Source: a bacterium
GTDB lineage: Bacteria; Pseudomonadota; Alphaproteobacteria; Sphingomonadales; Sphingomonadaceae
Assembly: GCA_030824575.1 (NCBI GenBank)
Contig: JAVBXL010000189.1
Coordinates: 1 to 42,971, forward strand
Length of the DNA: 42,971 nt
Direction of reading: 5' to 3'
Of this stretch, positions 1 to 7,837 are shown in pieces. Made by a program: the position numbers and the translations under genes. Positions within the stretch are counted from its first letter, which is position 1. Each line of letters begins with the position of its first letter. The notes under the pieces are model-generated. The model was not told where the DNA came from. It saw nothing but the letters and a program-made list of their open reading frames with translations, and did no database searches.

Positions 1-1
1 T

Positions 2-626
2 TTATAATCCGACACGCCGGCACTCAACCTTGGGGTATCTCAGCCCCATCGACTTCAAAACACAAGCTGGTGTAGCTTGAACGAGCCTATCTTGGTGTCT
101 GCCAAACCGGCAGCAGGCCACGGCGGGCAAGCCACGGATCAGCTCGCAGGCAAGCGCCAAATCGTTCTGCTGACCCGGACCGAGGATGAAGCGGATCGGT
201 AGCCCGAGCGCATCGACTACGGCGTGGACTTTGGTGCCGAACCCGCCTCGCGAGCGCCCGAGAGCCTGGGCCTGAGCGCCCCCTTTTTATCCGTGCCCCG
301 GCAGCCTGGGCTTGGGCGCGGATCACGGTCGCATCAATCGCCAGCCACTCAATATCGGGATCATCCGACACGGCCTCGAAAATCCGGTCGATGACACCCT
401 GCTCGACCCAGCGATAATAGCGCCGCTTGGCAGTCTGATAGGGACCGAACTTCTCAGGTAGATCGCGCCAGCGCCCGCCCGACCGCGGCAGCCACAACAA
501 AGCATCCAAAAAACGTCGCCCGTCGCTGCGCGGTCCGCGCTTGCCCTTGCGCCCGCCCGGCACAAAATCGAGCAACCGCTCCCACTGATCGTCCCGTAAA
601 ACCTCGCCTTCCACACCAGCCTCCAA
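2..626 (-). pseudogene. Broken IS5-family (IS427-type) transposase
   Basis: The N-terminal half reads as an IS5/IS427-group DDE transposase. It has a DQWERL start region, GRRFLDALLW, RWRDLPEKFGPY, a YYRW motif and the first catalytic Asp in WLAIDATVIRA. The likely start is TTG at 626. At a run of A and G near 285-292 the protein continues in another frame, where FGTKVHAVVDALGLPIRF and the next parts of the DDE domain are readable. Many IS427-group elements make transposase by programmed frameshifting at such a site. Near 100-125 the similarity shifts frame again and is then lost, and the frame stops at 2-4. The C-terminal part with the catalytic Glu is not visible. I therefore call it a decayed or truncated copy. 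Its remaining part could lie outside the window only if a further rearrangement is assumed. Confidence 0.75.
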
Positions 627-635
627 AAGCCAGTG

Positions 636-655
636 CTGAATCAGAAAACTCCCTC
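636..655. repeat. Probable terminal inverted repeat of the IS remnant
   Basis: The sequence CTGAATCAGAAAACTCCCTC lies just upstream of the transposase start. Read outside-in it begins GAGGGAGTTTTCTGATTCAG, which resembles the ends of IS427-group elements. Beyond it an acetyltransferase reading frame becomes recognisable. The opposite end of the element is not visible, so this is judged from position and resemblance only. Confidence 0.5.
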
Positions 656-684
656 GCCGTGAATCTCTAAAATGTCACTACAGC

Positions 685-906
685 CTAGGAGATTTTGATG
701 ATCAGTGGCTCTATGTGACGCCCGAAGCGCGAAAGCAACGCATTGCGAGTAGGTTGATCGACGCCGTCGCAGGGTGGGGGCAGGCCATGGGCTGCGCGGA
801 AATGGCGTCTGACGCGGACATCGCCCATCTGGCCAGCCATGATTTCCATCGCGCCGCTGGGTTCGTAGAAACCGAGCGGGTCGTCTATTTTCGCAAAGCT
901 ATCTGA
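685..906 (+). pseudogene. 5'-truncated aminoglycoside 6'-N-acetyltransferase-like (GNAT) remnant
   Basis: Only the C-terminal half of a GNAT acetyltransferase is present. The frame reads WLYVTPEARKQRIASRLI, which covers the acetyl-CoA-binding motif A region (usual form R/Q-x-x-G-x-G/A; here R-K-Q-R-I-A, so the first Gly is lost). MASDAD, FHRAAGFVETERVVYFRK then follow, the typical tail of AAC(6')-I enzymes. The first in-frame start-like codon is GTG at 715, which would give only 63 residues. The frame runs open leftward into the IS end at 655 without any N-terminal GNAT sequence. The simplest reading is that the IS, or a deletion next to it, removed the 5' half and the promoter. It is unlikely to be active. 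Confidence 0.65.
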
Positions 907-3579
907 TTATTGCCGCAGTCGTTCGATCGCCTGGGCGAGCGCGACATAAAGCTTGCCCATGTCGGACGATAGCACCGCAACGCCCAGCGCATTGCCGTCG
1001 CGCGCCGACAGGATGATCCGCAGCATCGACTCGAAATCATGGATATAGCGGTTCACATGATCGCGGAACTCCGCGTCATTATCGTAATGAAGCGCAATTT
1101 CGCGCGATTCGCCGGCATCCAGCAGCTTCACCGCACGCCGGGTAAACACGCCGCGATCGCCCTTCAGATAGGCGGACCAGGCCGAATCGGTGACGTCGTT
1201 AGACAATATCTTGGCGACGTCGATCGCCGTGCTGTTCAGCGATTCTATCAGCAGGGCGGAGCGCCGCGCGAAATGGTCGCGATCGCGGCTTTCCGATGCG
1301 CGTTCCGCTTCCTCGATCCGCTGTTCGACGCTGGCGCTGGTGTCGGCGATCGTGAGCAACTGACGGGTGAGGCGTTCGGACGCCTGATGCGCCGCCTTGA
1401 CCGCTTCTTCCGCGACCCGCGCGACCTGTTCGATCTGCGCCGTCACCTTCTCGCCGATCACGGCCTGCAACGCTTCGTCGCTGGCCTGCGCCAATTGTTG
1501 TGCGGCGTCGGGAATGGCGCGGCCCAGCGCTTGACGGGCGCGTTCCGCCGCCTGATCGGCCGTGTCCTTGACCCGCAGCAGGGCCGTTACCAGCAAGGGG
1601 CCGGCGCCTTCGGTGATGCGCGTCGCGTCCTGATGCGCGGCGTCGAGCGTGGTGCGAAGGCGTTCCACCAGCGCGCGATTGGCTTCCAGCCCGCCTTGCG
1701 TGCTTTCCAGCCACTCGGTCAGGCGGCTGCCTTGGCCGCGCAGCATCTCCTCGGCCTCCGCGGTGCGCCCCACCAACGCTTCGGAAATCGCTTCCAACCG
1801 CTCCATTTCGGGCGCGGTGCTGCCCAGCAGGGCGCGGCTCTGTTCCAGCCGCGCGTCGAATCGTTCGAGCGCGGCGGGATAGGTTTCGTCCAGCTCCCGC
1901 ACGCTCGAGTCGAGCGCGACCAGCAGCGTCTCGGCGCATCCGATCAGCTTTTCGGCGGTCATACCGCCAGCCGACAGCGCCTTGTCGATCCGCAGCGTTT
2001 CCTCGGTCATGCGGACGAGGGCACCGGTCAGGCGTTCGCCGCGCGCCAGGGCGCTGTCCTCCAGCGCGGCGAAACGGCCTTCGGTCGATGCGATAGTGTC
2101 ATGCAGGCTGCTGAGCAGGCTCGACATCAGGCTGCGCTGGCCCTCAATCATGTCGTTGACCTGATGCAGGCGGCTTTCGACGTCGCCGATCGAGTCGCTG
2201 AGGCCGATGACGGTTTCATCGCCGATCGCGGTGAGGCTTTCGCGCGAGCGGGCGATTAAGGCGTCGAGCGTCATCGTCTGGCTGGTCAGGCCACCATCGG
2301 TGATCGCCAGCGTTTCCTGTGCCCGTTGCAACGCAGCGTCCAGGCGGCGGCGCAAGTCCGTCTCCATCGATTCGATGTCGCGTTCGAATCTGGCGAGCGA
2401 CTCTTCGCTTGCGCCGTTTATGCCCGTCCGGGCCGCCGCAACCAGCGTTTCCAACGCTTCTGCCCGACGAGACAGCGCCTCGTCGGTGGATGCCATGCTC
2501 TCCTTCAGCCTGAGCAAAGCGCTGTCCATGCGCCCACGCAGATCATGTTCGGCGCTATCGAGGGCATCGGTCAGAGTCTGGCGAACCTGCGCGCTGGCTT
2601 TTGTAACGCCCGCCTCTGCCGCTTCTACCAACGTGGTGAGCGTCGTAGCATGAGCTTCCATATCCTGGCGGCTGCGATCCATCGCCTGCCGTGCGCTCTG
2701 CGCCGTGGCGTCGATTCTGCCGGCGGCAATCTCAGCCATGCCGGTGACTTCCTCGGTCGCCGTCCGGGTCGTTTCCTGCAACTGGGTCAACTGGCTGGAC
2801 AGGCTCTTGGTGGCAGAGAGCGTGCGCGCACGCGCATCGTCGGACAGTTCAGCCAGGGAATGGAGGCGCGCCTCCAGCGTGTCGATCCGTTCGGCCAGCG
2901 CATGGCCATTGTCCATCATCTGCGCGGTCATGCGGCCGGTGCGGTCCTCCAGTTCGGGGATAGACCCGATCAGCATGTCCATGCGCGCCACCAATGCGCC
3001 GGCAGCACGTTCGGCGGTTTCCGCCCGTTCGGCCGTGGCATGGGCGCGTGCAGCAATCAGTTCGGCGGATGCTTCCATATTGCTGCTTGCCGCGGCACCA
3101 TAGCTGTCGAGCAATTCCGCCTGATCCTGCATCGCTTGCCGTGCGGTTTCCAATTGGCTGCTGATGCGGCCCAGCCGCAGTTCCAGCAAGTCGGCCTCGG
3201 TGCGCAGCGCGCGCGCCGTGTCGAGATAGCGGCGCGATTCGGCGCGGCTGTTGCGGACCAGCAGCATATAGCCGACACCCAGCAGGATGAGGGGGATAGC
3301 GAGCGTGACGATGGCATTGGCCCAGGCAAACGGACCAGCGGCCAGATCGCCCGACGTCGCGATCGCCCAGCCGGCAAAGCCGATCCAGCCGACCGCCAGC
3401 GCCAGCATGGCCCAGCGAAGGCGCTTTATCCGGTCGTCACCGATGCCTTCCGTCGCGTCATCCTCGTCAATATCGAGAACCGCCTGTTTCAATAGCAAAA
3501 TGTCGTCCGTCTGCGACTCGTTGCCGATCGCGGTTTGTTCGTCTCGCCAGAACTCGACGATGGTGCTGCCCCCTGTCAT
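907..3579 (-). CDS. Large membrane-anchored coiled-coil protein, 890 aa
   Basis: Two hydrophobic segments lie near residues 55-75 and 83-107. About 670 residues of Ala/Glu/Arg-rich heptad-like helix follow, with recurring ETLVAAARxGI / TLDALIARSRESL-type units; this is a long coiled coil. The last ~95 residues form a distinct globular end (DSAWSAYLKGDRGVFTRR, then FRDHVNRYIHDFE, then a DMGKLYVALAQA end). From memory it resembles the C-terminus of large 'kinesin-like' or apolipoprotein-domain proteins of Rhizobiales. No catalytic motif is visible. The start ATG at 3579 has AGGA seven bases upstream. The topology suggests an inner-membrane scaffold with a cytoplasmic rod and a conserved tip. 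It is divergent from the HPt-like gene at 3660, so the two may share a control region. The function is unknown; some annotations simply say ATPase, but I see no Walker motif. Confidence 0.7.
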   Translation of the reverse strand: MTGGSTIVEFWRDEQTAIGNESQTDDILLLKQAVLDIDEDDATEGIGDDRIKRLRWAMLALAVGWIGFAGWAIATSGDLAAGPFAWANAIVTLAIPLILLGVGYMLLVRNSRAESRRYLDTARALRTEADLLELRLGRISSQLETARQAMQDQAELLDSYGAAASSNMEASAELIAARAHATAERAETAERAAGALVARMDMLIGSIPELEDRTGRMTAQMMDNGHALAERIDTLEARLHSLAELSDDARARTLSATKSLSSQLTQLQETTRTATEEVTGMAEIAAGRIDATAQSARQAMDRSRQDMEAHATTLTTLVEAAEAGVTKASAQVRQTLTDALDSAEHDLRGRMDSALLRLKESMASTDEALSRRAEALETLVAAARTGINGASEESLARFERDIESMETDLRRRLDAALQRAQETLAITDGGLTSQTMTLDALIARSRESLTAIGDETVIGLSDSIGDVESRLHQVNDMIEGQRSLMSSLLSSLHDTIASTEGRFAALEDSALARGERLTGALVRMTEETLRIDKALSAGGMTAEKLIGCAETLLVALDSSVRELDETYPAALERFDARLEQSRALLGSTAPEMERLEAISEALVGRTAEAEEMLRGQGSRLTEWLESTQGGLEANRALVERLRTTLDAAHQDATRITEGAGPLLVTALLRVKDTADQAAERARQALGRAIPDAAQQLAQASDEALQAVIGEKVTAQIEQVARVAEEAVKAAHQASERLTRQLLTIADTSASVEQRIEEAERASESRDRDHFARRSALLIESLNSTAIDVAKILSNDVTDSAWSAYLKGDRGVFTRRAVKLLDAGESREIALHYDNDAEFRDHVNRYIHDFESMLRIILSARDGNALGVAVLSSDMGKLYVALAQAIERLRQ

Positions 3580-3659
3580 GTCATCATCCTAGCATCTTTT
3601 CCGCCCGCGCAAATGCCCTGTTACCAAAACTTAACGCAAGCCCGATAGCGTCTGTCGCC

Positions 3660-3962
3660 ATGTCCTATGATCCGGGTGCCCTTCATGCCGCATTGGCCGC
3701 CGCCGTCGGCGAAGACAGCATGCTGATCGCAGACCTGCGCGTCGCCTTTCTGGAAAGCGCGACGCGACAGGTCGACCTGCTCGGTCGGGCGCGGTGCGAC
3801 GCCAATTGGGAATTGGCCGCTTGGCGGCTCAAGGGATTGGCGGCCAGCTTTGGGCTTACCGCCTTGATGGCGTTGGCTGACGAGGCCGCGGCGGCGGCGC
3901 CCGGCGATCCGCGTGTGTTACGCCGCCTGCATGCGGCGCTGGCGGCCCTTGATCACAGTTGA
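3660..3962 (+). CDS. HPt-like protein lacking the phosphoacceptor histidine, 100 aa
   Basis: This small all-helical protein has the layout of a histidine phosphotransfer domain: residues 15-45 (DSMLIADLRVAFLESATRQVDLL), then the central motif. The canonical A-H-x-L-K-G-S-A appears here as A54-W55-R56-L57-K58-G59-L60-A61. Trp (codon TGG at 3822-3824) sits where the phosphorylated His should be. The surrounding Lys and Gly are kept, so the fold is probably intact but the domain cannot accept phosphate at the usual site. No clear Shine-Dalgarno precedes the ATG. It leads a + strand cluster that ends in a histidine-kinase-like protein also lacking its His. The HPt assignment rests on this motif and the helix pattern; HPt domains are short and diverge easily. 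Confidence 0.6.
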   Translation: MSYDPGALHAALAAAVGEDSMLIADLRVAFLESATRQVDLLGRARCDANWELAAWRLKGLAASFGLTALMALADEAAAAAPGDPRVLRRLHAALAALDHS

Positions 3963-4052
3963 TCTTCCGACGCTGAAAGCCTTGCTTGCGCGAAACGCTC
4001 CGTCTTGCGAAAAGGTCGTCGCACAACAATCGGGTCGACAAGCGTAAACGAC

Positions 4053-5219
4053 ATGAGTTTCGCCGCTATTCTGAGCGCTAGTCGCGCATCGGGCGATTCG
4101 CCCGCGGGTTTGCGTGCGAGCCTGTATTTCGCTGGTCAGACGCTGGTGGAATATCAGGCGCGGCAGGCGGCGCACGCAGGCGCCGATAGAATCATGATTC
4201 TGGTGAGCGTCATCACGCCGGCCCTGTCGCAGGCGGTCGATCGTCTGAGCGCGGATGGCATCGCCGTGGCGCTGGTGCGCGACATGGTGTCGATGGTGCG
4301 GGATGCGCCACGCGATAGCGATGTGCTGTTGGTGGCGGACGGCGCGATCGTTGCCCAGGCGCATTATGATGGGATCGGCGCGGCTCAAGGCAATGTCATG
4401 CTGGTGACCGACGACAGCCGCGCCAGCGCGCCGTTCGAACGGATCGATGCGGGCCAGCGCTGGGCGGGCCTGGCGCGGATCAGCCCGGACCTGCTGTTCG
4501 GTACGCTCGACATGATCGGCGACTGGGATCTGGCGCTGACTTTGGTGCGGACCGGGGTGCAAAAGGGTGCCAGGCGGGTCACCGTGCCGCAGGACGACCT
4601 GCTCGAAGGGCGCGTCGCGCTCGTCGAAAGCCAGGCGCAGGCCGATCTGGTGGCACAGGCGGTGACTGCGGCAGGGTCGTCCCGTACCCATGCGCGCGGG
4701 GGCATCGAACATTATCTGCTGGCGCCGCTGGCTCGGATCGTCAGCCCGCCATTTATGCGCATGCAGGTGCCCGCGCTTCAGGTGCGGATCGCCGGAATCG
4801 CGCTGGGTGCCGTGGCGCTGGTGCCAATCGAACTGGGATGGCCGCTTGCCGGATTCTGCCTGTTGATGGGCGCGCTTCTTTTGTCGGAAATCAGCGATCG
4901 ACTGGGCGACCTTGCGCTGCGGACGCCGCTGATGGGCTGGTTCGCCTTCTGCGTGCCGGTGCTGGTGCTGGCAGGGATGGTCTTTGCCGGCGGCACGACA
5001 TTGGCGGCTGACCTGGCTTTGCTGCTCGGCATCCTGACGGTGGCCGATCGCTGGGGCCGGACGGCTGCGGCGCGGCCGTGGATGATCTTCACGCCCGGCA
5101 CGGCGCTGCTGCTGTTAATCCTGACCGGCTTTGTCGGGGTTATGGCGGAGGGCTTTCGCGTCGCCATTTTGCTAGCGATTGCGTCGGTCGGCGCCATTCT
5201 GCTGCGAAAGCGTGATTGA
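4053..5219 (+). CDS. Degenerate nucleotidyltransferase / CDP-alcohol phosphatidyltransferase-like membrane protein, 388 aa
   Basis: The N-terminal ~215 residues resemble a sugar-phosphate or inositol-phosphate nucleotidyltransferase (MSFAAILSAS, then GQTLVEYQARQAAHAGADRIMIL, like G-x-P-L-I-E-H-x-L). The Gly-rich nucleotide loop and the Lys of the family are missing. The segment GIEHYLLAPLARIVSP and about six hydrophobic helices (~residues 244-388) follow, matching the layout of bifunctional inositol-phosphate cytidylyltransferase/CDP-inositol transferases. The transferase signature D-x2-D-G-x2-A-R is replaced by D282-R-L-G-D-L-A-L-R290. I infer an inactive or repurposed relative. An in-frame start at 4005 exists, but the ATG at 4053 begins exactly at the usual AAIL strand and is preferred. 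No strong ribosome site is seen at either. It lies between the HPt-like and DUF2336-like genes. Confidence 0.5.
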   Translation: MSFAAILSASRASGDSPAGLRASLYFAGQTLVEYQARQAAHAGADRIMILVSVITPALSQAVDRLSADGIAVALVRDMVSMVRDAPRDSDVLLVADGAIVAQAHYDGIGAAQGNVMLVTDDSRASAPFERIDAGQRWAGLARISPDLLFGTLDMIGDWDLALTLVRTGVQKGARRVTVPQDDLLEGRVALVESQAQADLVAQAVTAAGSSRTHARGGIEHYLLAPLARIVSPPFMRMQVPALQVRIAGIALGAVALVPIELGWPLAGFCLLMGALLLSEISDRLGDLALRTPLMGWFAFCVPVLVLAGMVFAGGTTLAADLALLLGILTVADRWGRTAAARPWMIFTPGTALLLLILTGFVGVMAEGFRVAILLAIASVGAILLRKRD

Positions 5220-5265
5220 ACGATTTTCCCCGGCACGGTTTAGTGCATTTTAAGGACGTGCGATT

Positions 5266-6366
5266 ATGCTGACCGGCATGAGCGCCTATTCGTCCCTTAC
5301 CGGCACGGCCATGGCGGGCAACTGGCCAATGGCGCGGGTCATGGCCGGCATGTCCGCCGTGCCGGTCGGCCATGCCATCGACCTGGCGTTTTTCTTTCCC
5401 GACGAAGGGCATGCGCGCCATGACGCCCTGATCGCGGAGACACGCCGCCATATCGGCGGATGCATCACCGCGATCGAAATGGCCCTGCGCCTGTCGTTGG
5501 AACATGCGCCCGATGTCGCCGCCGCACTGGATCGCTGGCCGGCGCCGGTCGCCTGGGCGATGGTGCGCGCGCATCCCAGTCTGCTTGACCCCGGCCTGCT
5601 GGCGCATATGCAGATGCGAGCTGGCGTGACGGTGATGCTCCGCCAGTTCGGCCAGGCCGATGTCGAGCAACTGGACGAGGTCGAGGGGGCCGCGGCGCCG
5701 TCGATCGATGATCCGCTGCTGGGCGACGCCCTGTCGGGGCTGGCGCTGGCCGAAGGACGCTGGCTGGCCATGGGCGGGGAAGACACGCCAATGAAGCCCG
5801 ACCTGCCCGCCGAACATTTCGCCGAACTGATGTGGATGGTCGCCGCCTGCCTGACTGTGGTGGCGCAACGGACGATGGTCGACGCCGACGATCGGCTGCT
5901 GGCCGCCTTCGACCGTTCGGGTTGGGCATTGCTGGCCGACCATGACGAAGCGGCCTGTCCGATCGTTCAGGCGGATCGGCTGGTGCGCCGGATGGGTGAG
6001 CAGGCCGACGCGCCCGACCTGTTGGGCCGCTTACTCGAACGGCGACGGTTCCTGCTCTTTGCAGCGGTCACGGCGCGGCAGCTCCGGTTGGAGAGCGGCC
6101 AGGTGGTCGAGATGCTGGTGATGGGACCATTGTCGCAGGTCGCGACGCTGTGCCGGGCACTGGGCGGATCAGGCGCCGATTATCGCCATTTGCTGCTGGC
6201 GTTGCGGCCAGTCCGGCCGTCGCTGTCCGATGCGGCGATCGTGGCGGAGGCGGATCGCTATGCGGCGTTGAGCGAGGAGCAGGCCGATAGCGCTGTTGCC
6301 GCTTTGCGGACGTCGGCCGCCTTTCGTGCTAAGCTCGATCATCTACGGGCGGTTGCGGGCGCATGA
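5266..6366 (+). CDS. DUF2336-like alpha-helical protein, 366 aa
   Basis: This cytoplasmic, helix-rich protein has no signal peptide or membrane segment. The pattern VAWAMVRAHPSLLDPGLLAHM, and later LLGRLLERRRFLLFAAVTARQLRLESGQVVEML with VATLCRALG, resembles the HEAT-like helices of DUF2336 proteins of alphaproteobacteria, whose role is unknown. The identification is from memory of the family pattern and is only moderately sure. The start ATG at 5266 has AAGGA at 5252-5256, a well-placed ribosome site. The stop overlaps the next start as ATGA (6363-6366), so it should be translationally coupled to the histidine-kinase-like gene. That pairing suggests that the two proteins act together. Confidence 0.55.
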   Translation: MLTGMSAYSSLTGTAMAGNWPMARVMAGMSAVPVGHAIDLAFFFPDEGHARHDALIAETRRHIGGCITAIEMALRLSLEHAPDVAAALDRWPAPVAWAMVRAHPSLLDPGLLAHMQMRAGVTVMLRQFGQADVEQLDEVEGAAAPSIDDPLLGDALSGLALAEGRWLAMGGEDTPMKPDLPAEHFAELMWMVAACLTVVAQRTMVDADDRLLAAFDRSGWALLADHDEAACPIVQADRLVRRMGEQADAPDLLGRLLERRRFLLFAAVTARQLRLESGQVVEMLVMGPLSQVATLCRALGGSGADYRHLLLALRPVRPSLSDAAIVAEADRYAALSEEQADSAVAALRTSAAFRAKLDHLRAVAGA

Positions 6367-7742
6367 ACATGCCGTCGCATCCGGCCATCCTGCGCGCCGC
6401 CTTGTCGGCCGACGGCCGCCTCTTGAGTGCGGACGCGCCGCTGCTGGCGTTGCAACGGGAGGCGGGCGCTGATCTTGGCGCGCCGTTTGCGGTGCCGCAA
6501 TTGATGGCGATCGCCAGACTGGCGTCCCGACTGGGCGTTCTGGTGTCGCGGCCGGTGGTAGCGGCAGCGCAGCGCGGCGATATCGATATGTGGGTGCGGG
6601 CGAAGCCGGAGGGCGACAAGGGCGTCAGCCTGTCGGTCGTGGACTGGCGCGAACGGCCCCCCGCCCCCCTGCCACCCGATGACGGCCGGCGGGAAGCCGA
6701 TATTGCGGCGCTGGCCGATGGCTGGACCTGGCAGATCGATACCCAGTTGCGGTTCCAGATGGTGCTGGCGGGCAATGGCGACAGCGGCACGCTGCCTGAC
6801 AGCCCGCCCGTGCCGGGAACCCGCTTTTCCGCTTATTTTCAGTTGCAGGCGGATAGCGACGGCGACATGGCGATGTTGCGCGGCTTGGCCCAGCGGCGCG
6901 CCTTTCGCGATCAACAGGCGGTGCTGGCGAGCGATATCGCGCGCCGTTACCGCCTGTCGGCCTTTCCGATGTTCGACCATGCCGGCCAATTGACCGGCTA
7001 TCGCGGCACCGCCTTCCCGGCGGAGCGGGCGGTGGTTGCGCCTTTGGCGGACGAAGCGCCGTTGACATTGTATCCGGTCGAGTTCGGGCGGCGGCTCGAT
7101 CGTTCGCTGCGTCAGCCGTTGGGCCGGATCATCGCGAACGCCGATACGATCAGCGCGCAATTGGAGGGGCCTCTGCGCCCCGATTATGCCGGTTATGCCA
7201 CTGACATAGCGGCTGCGGGCCGGCACTTGATGGCACTGATCGATGATCTGGCCGATTTGCAGGCGATTGATCGCCCGGATTTCAGCGTCGTCGCCGAAGA
7301 GGTCGATCTGGCCGATCTGGGACGCCGTGCGGCAGGACTGCTGGCGGTCAAGGCATTGGATCGACGGATCACTATCGTCGCCCCGGCGCCGGACGCCAGC
7401 CTTATGGCGATTGGGGAATTTCGCCGGATACTCCAGATATTGGTCAATCTGATTGGCAACGCCATCCGTTATGCGCCGGAGGGTACGCAGGTACGCATCG
7501 CGACCGAATGGGAAAGCGGTCAGGCGCGCATCGCGGTCATCGATCAGGGCGCGGGCGTCGCGCCCGCCGATCGCGAGCGCATTTTCGAGAAATTCGAGCG
7601 GCTGGGGCGCGACGACGCAGGGGGTAGCGGGCTTGGCCTGTATATCTCCCGCCGGCTCGCCCGCGCGATGGACGGCGATATCCGTATCGGTGGCGCGCCA
7701 GGTGAGGGCGCGCGCTTCATCCTGTCGCTGCCGGTCGCCTGA
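6363..7742 (+). CDS. Histidine-kinase-like protein without the H-box histidine, 459 aa
   Basis: This is a soluble protein with an N-terminal PAS-like half (residues ~1-225), a dimerisation helix pair (~237-300) and a HATPase_c domain (~345-459). The ATP-binding boxes are intact: N box VNLIGNAIRYAP (~361-372), G1 D394-Q-G-A-G, F box IFEKFERL, and G2 GGSGLGLYIS (~420-429). The H box, normally S-H-E-L-R-T-P-L, reads D246-R247-S-L-R-Q-P-L, so Arg replaces the autophosphorylated His. It may therefore bind ATP without phosphorylating itself, as in pseudokinases such as DivL, where Tyr replaces His. No receiver or response regulator gene is adjacent. It overlaps the DUF2336-like gene by four bases. 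There is no membrane segment, so it senses a cytoplasmic cue or a protein partner. Confidence 0.75.
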   Translation: MNMPSHPAILRAALSADGRLLSADAPLLALQREAGADLGAPFAVPQLMAIARLASRLGVLVSRPVVAAAQRGDIDMWVRAKPEGDKGVSLSVVDWRERPPAPLPPDDGRREADIAALADGWTWQIDTQLRFQMVLAGNGDSGTLPDSPPVPGTRFSAYFQLQADSDGDMAMLRGLAQRRAFRDQQAVLASDIARRYRLSAFPMFDHAGQLTGYRGTAFPAERAVVAPLADEAPLTLYPVEFGRRLDRSLRQPLGRIIANADTISAQLEGPLRPDYAGYATDIAAAGRHLMALIDDLADLQAIDRPDFSVVAEEVDLADLGRRAAGLLAVKALDRRITIVAPAPDASLMAIGEFRRILQILVNLIGNAIRYAPEGTQVRIATEWESGQARIAVIDQGAGVAPADRERIFEKFERLGRDDAGGSGLGLYISRRLARAMDGDIRIGGAPGEGARFILSLPVA

Positions 7743-7783
7743 AACGATAGCGACGCGCGACTTAACGGGGCTTCGTCCCCATA

Positions 7784-7812
7784 AAGAACGGCGCCCATTG
7801 GGCGCCGTTCTT
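7784..7812. terminator. Bidirectional intrinsic terminator between convergent genes
   Basis: There is a perfect 13-bp stem (AAGAACGGCGCCC, loop ATT, GGGCGCCGTTCTT) between the histidine-kinase-like gene and the end of gltA. Both arms end in TTCTT when read outward. There is no long T tract on either strand. Confidence 0.75.
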
Positions 7813-7837
7813 CATCATAGTGTTGGCTTTATGCCGA

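Noticed and set aside
1039..3495. Long + strand ORFs opposite the coiled-coil gene
   Set aside because: Their compositions (Arg/Gln/Gly-rich, no motifs) are what GC-rich Ala/Glu/Arg codons give on the opposite strand; the minus-strand protein has clear structure and a ribosome site.
3573..3590. CTGTCATGTCATCATCC at the start of the coiled-coil gene as a Pho box
   Set aside because: The units are five bases apart, not eleven, and the sequence is the start codon region itself.
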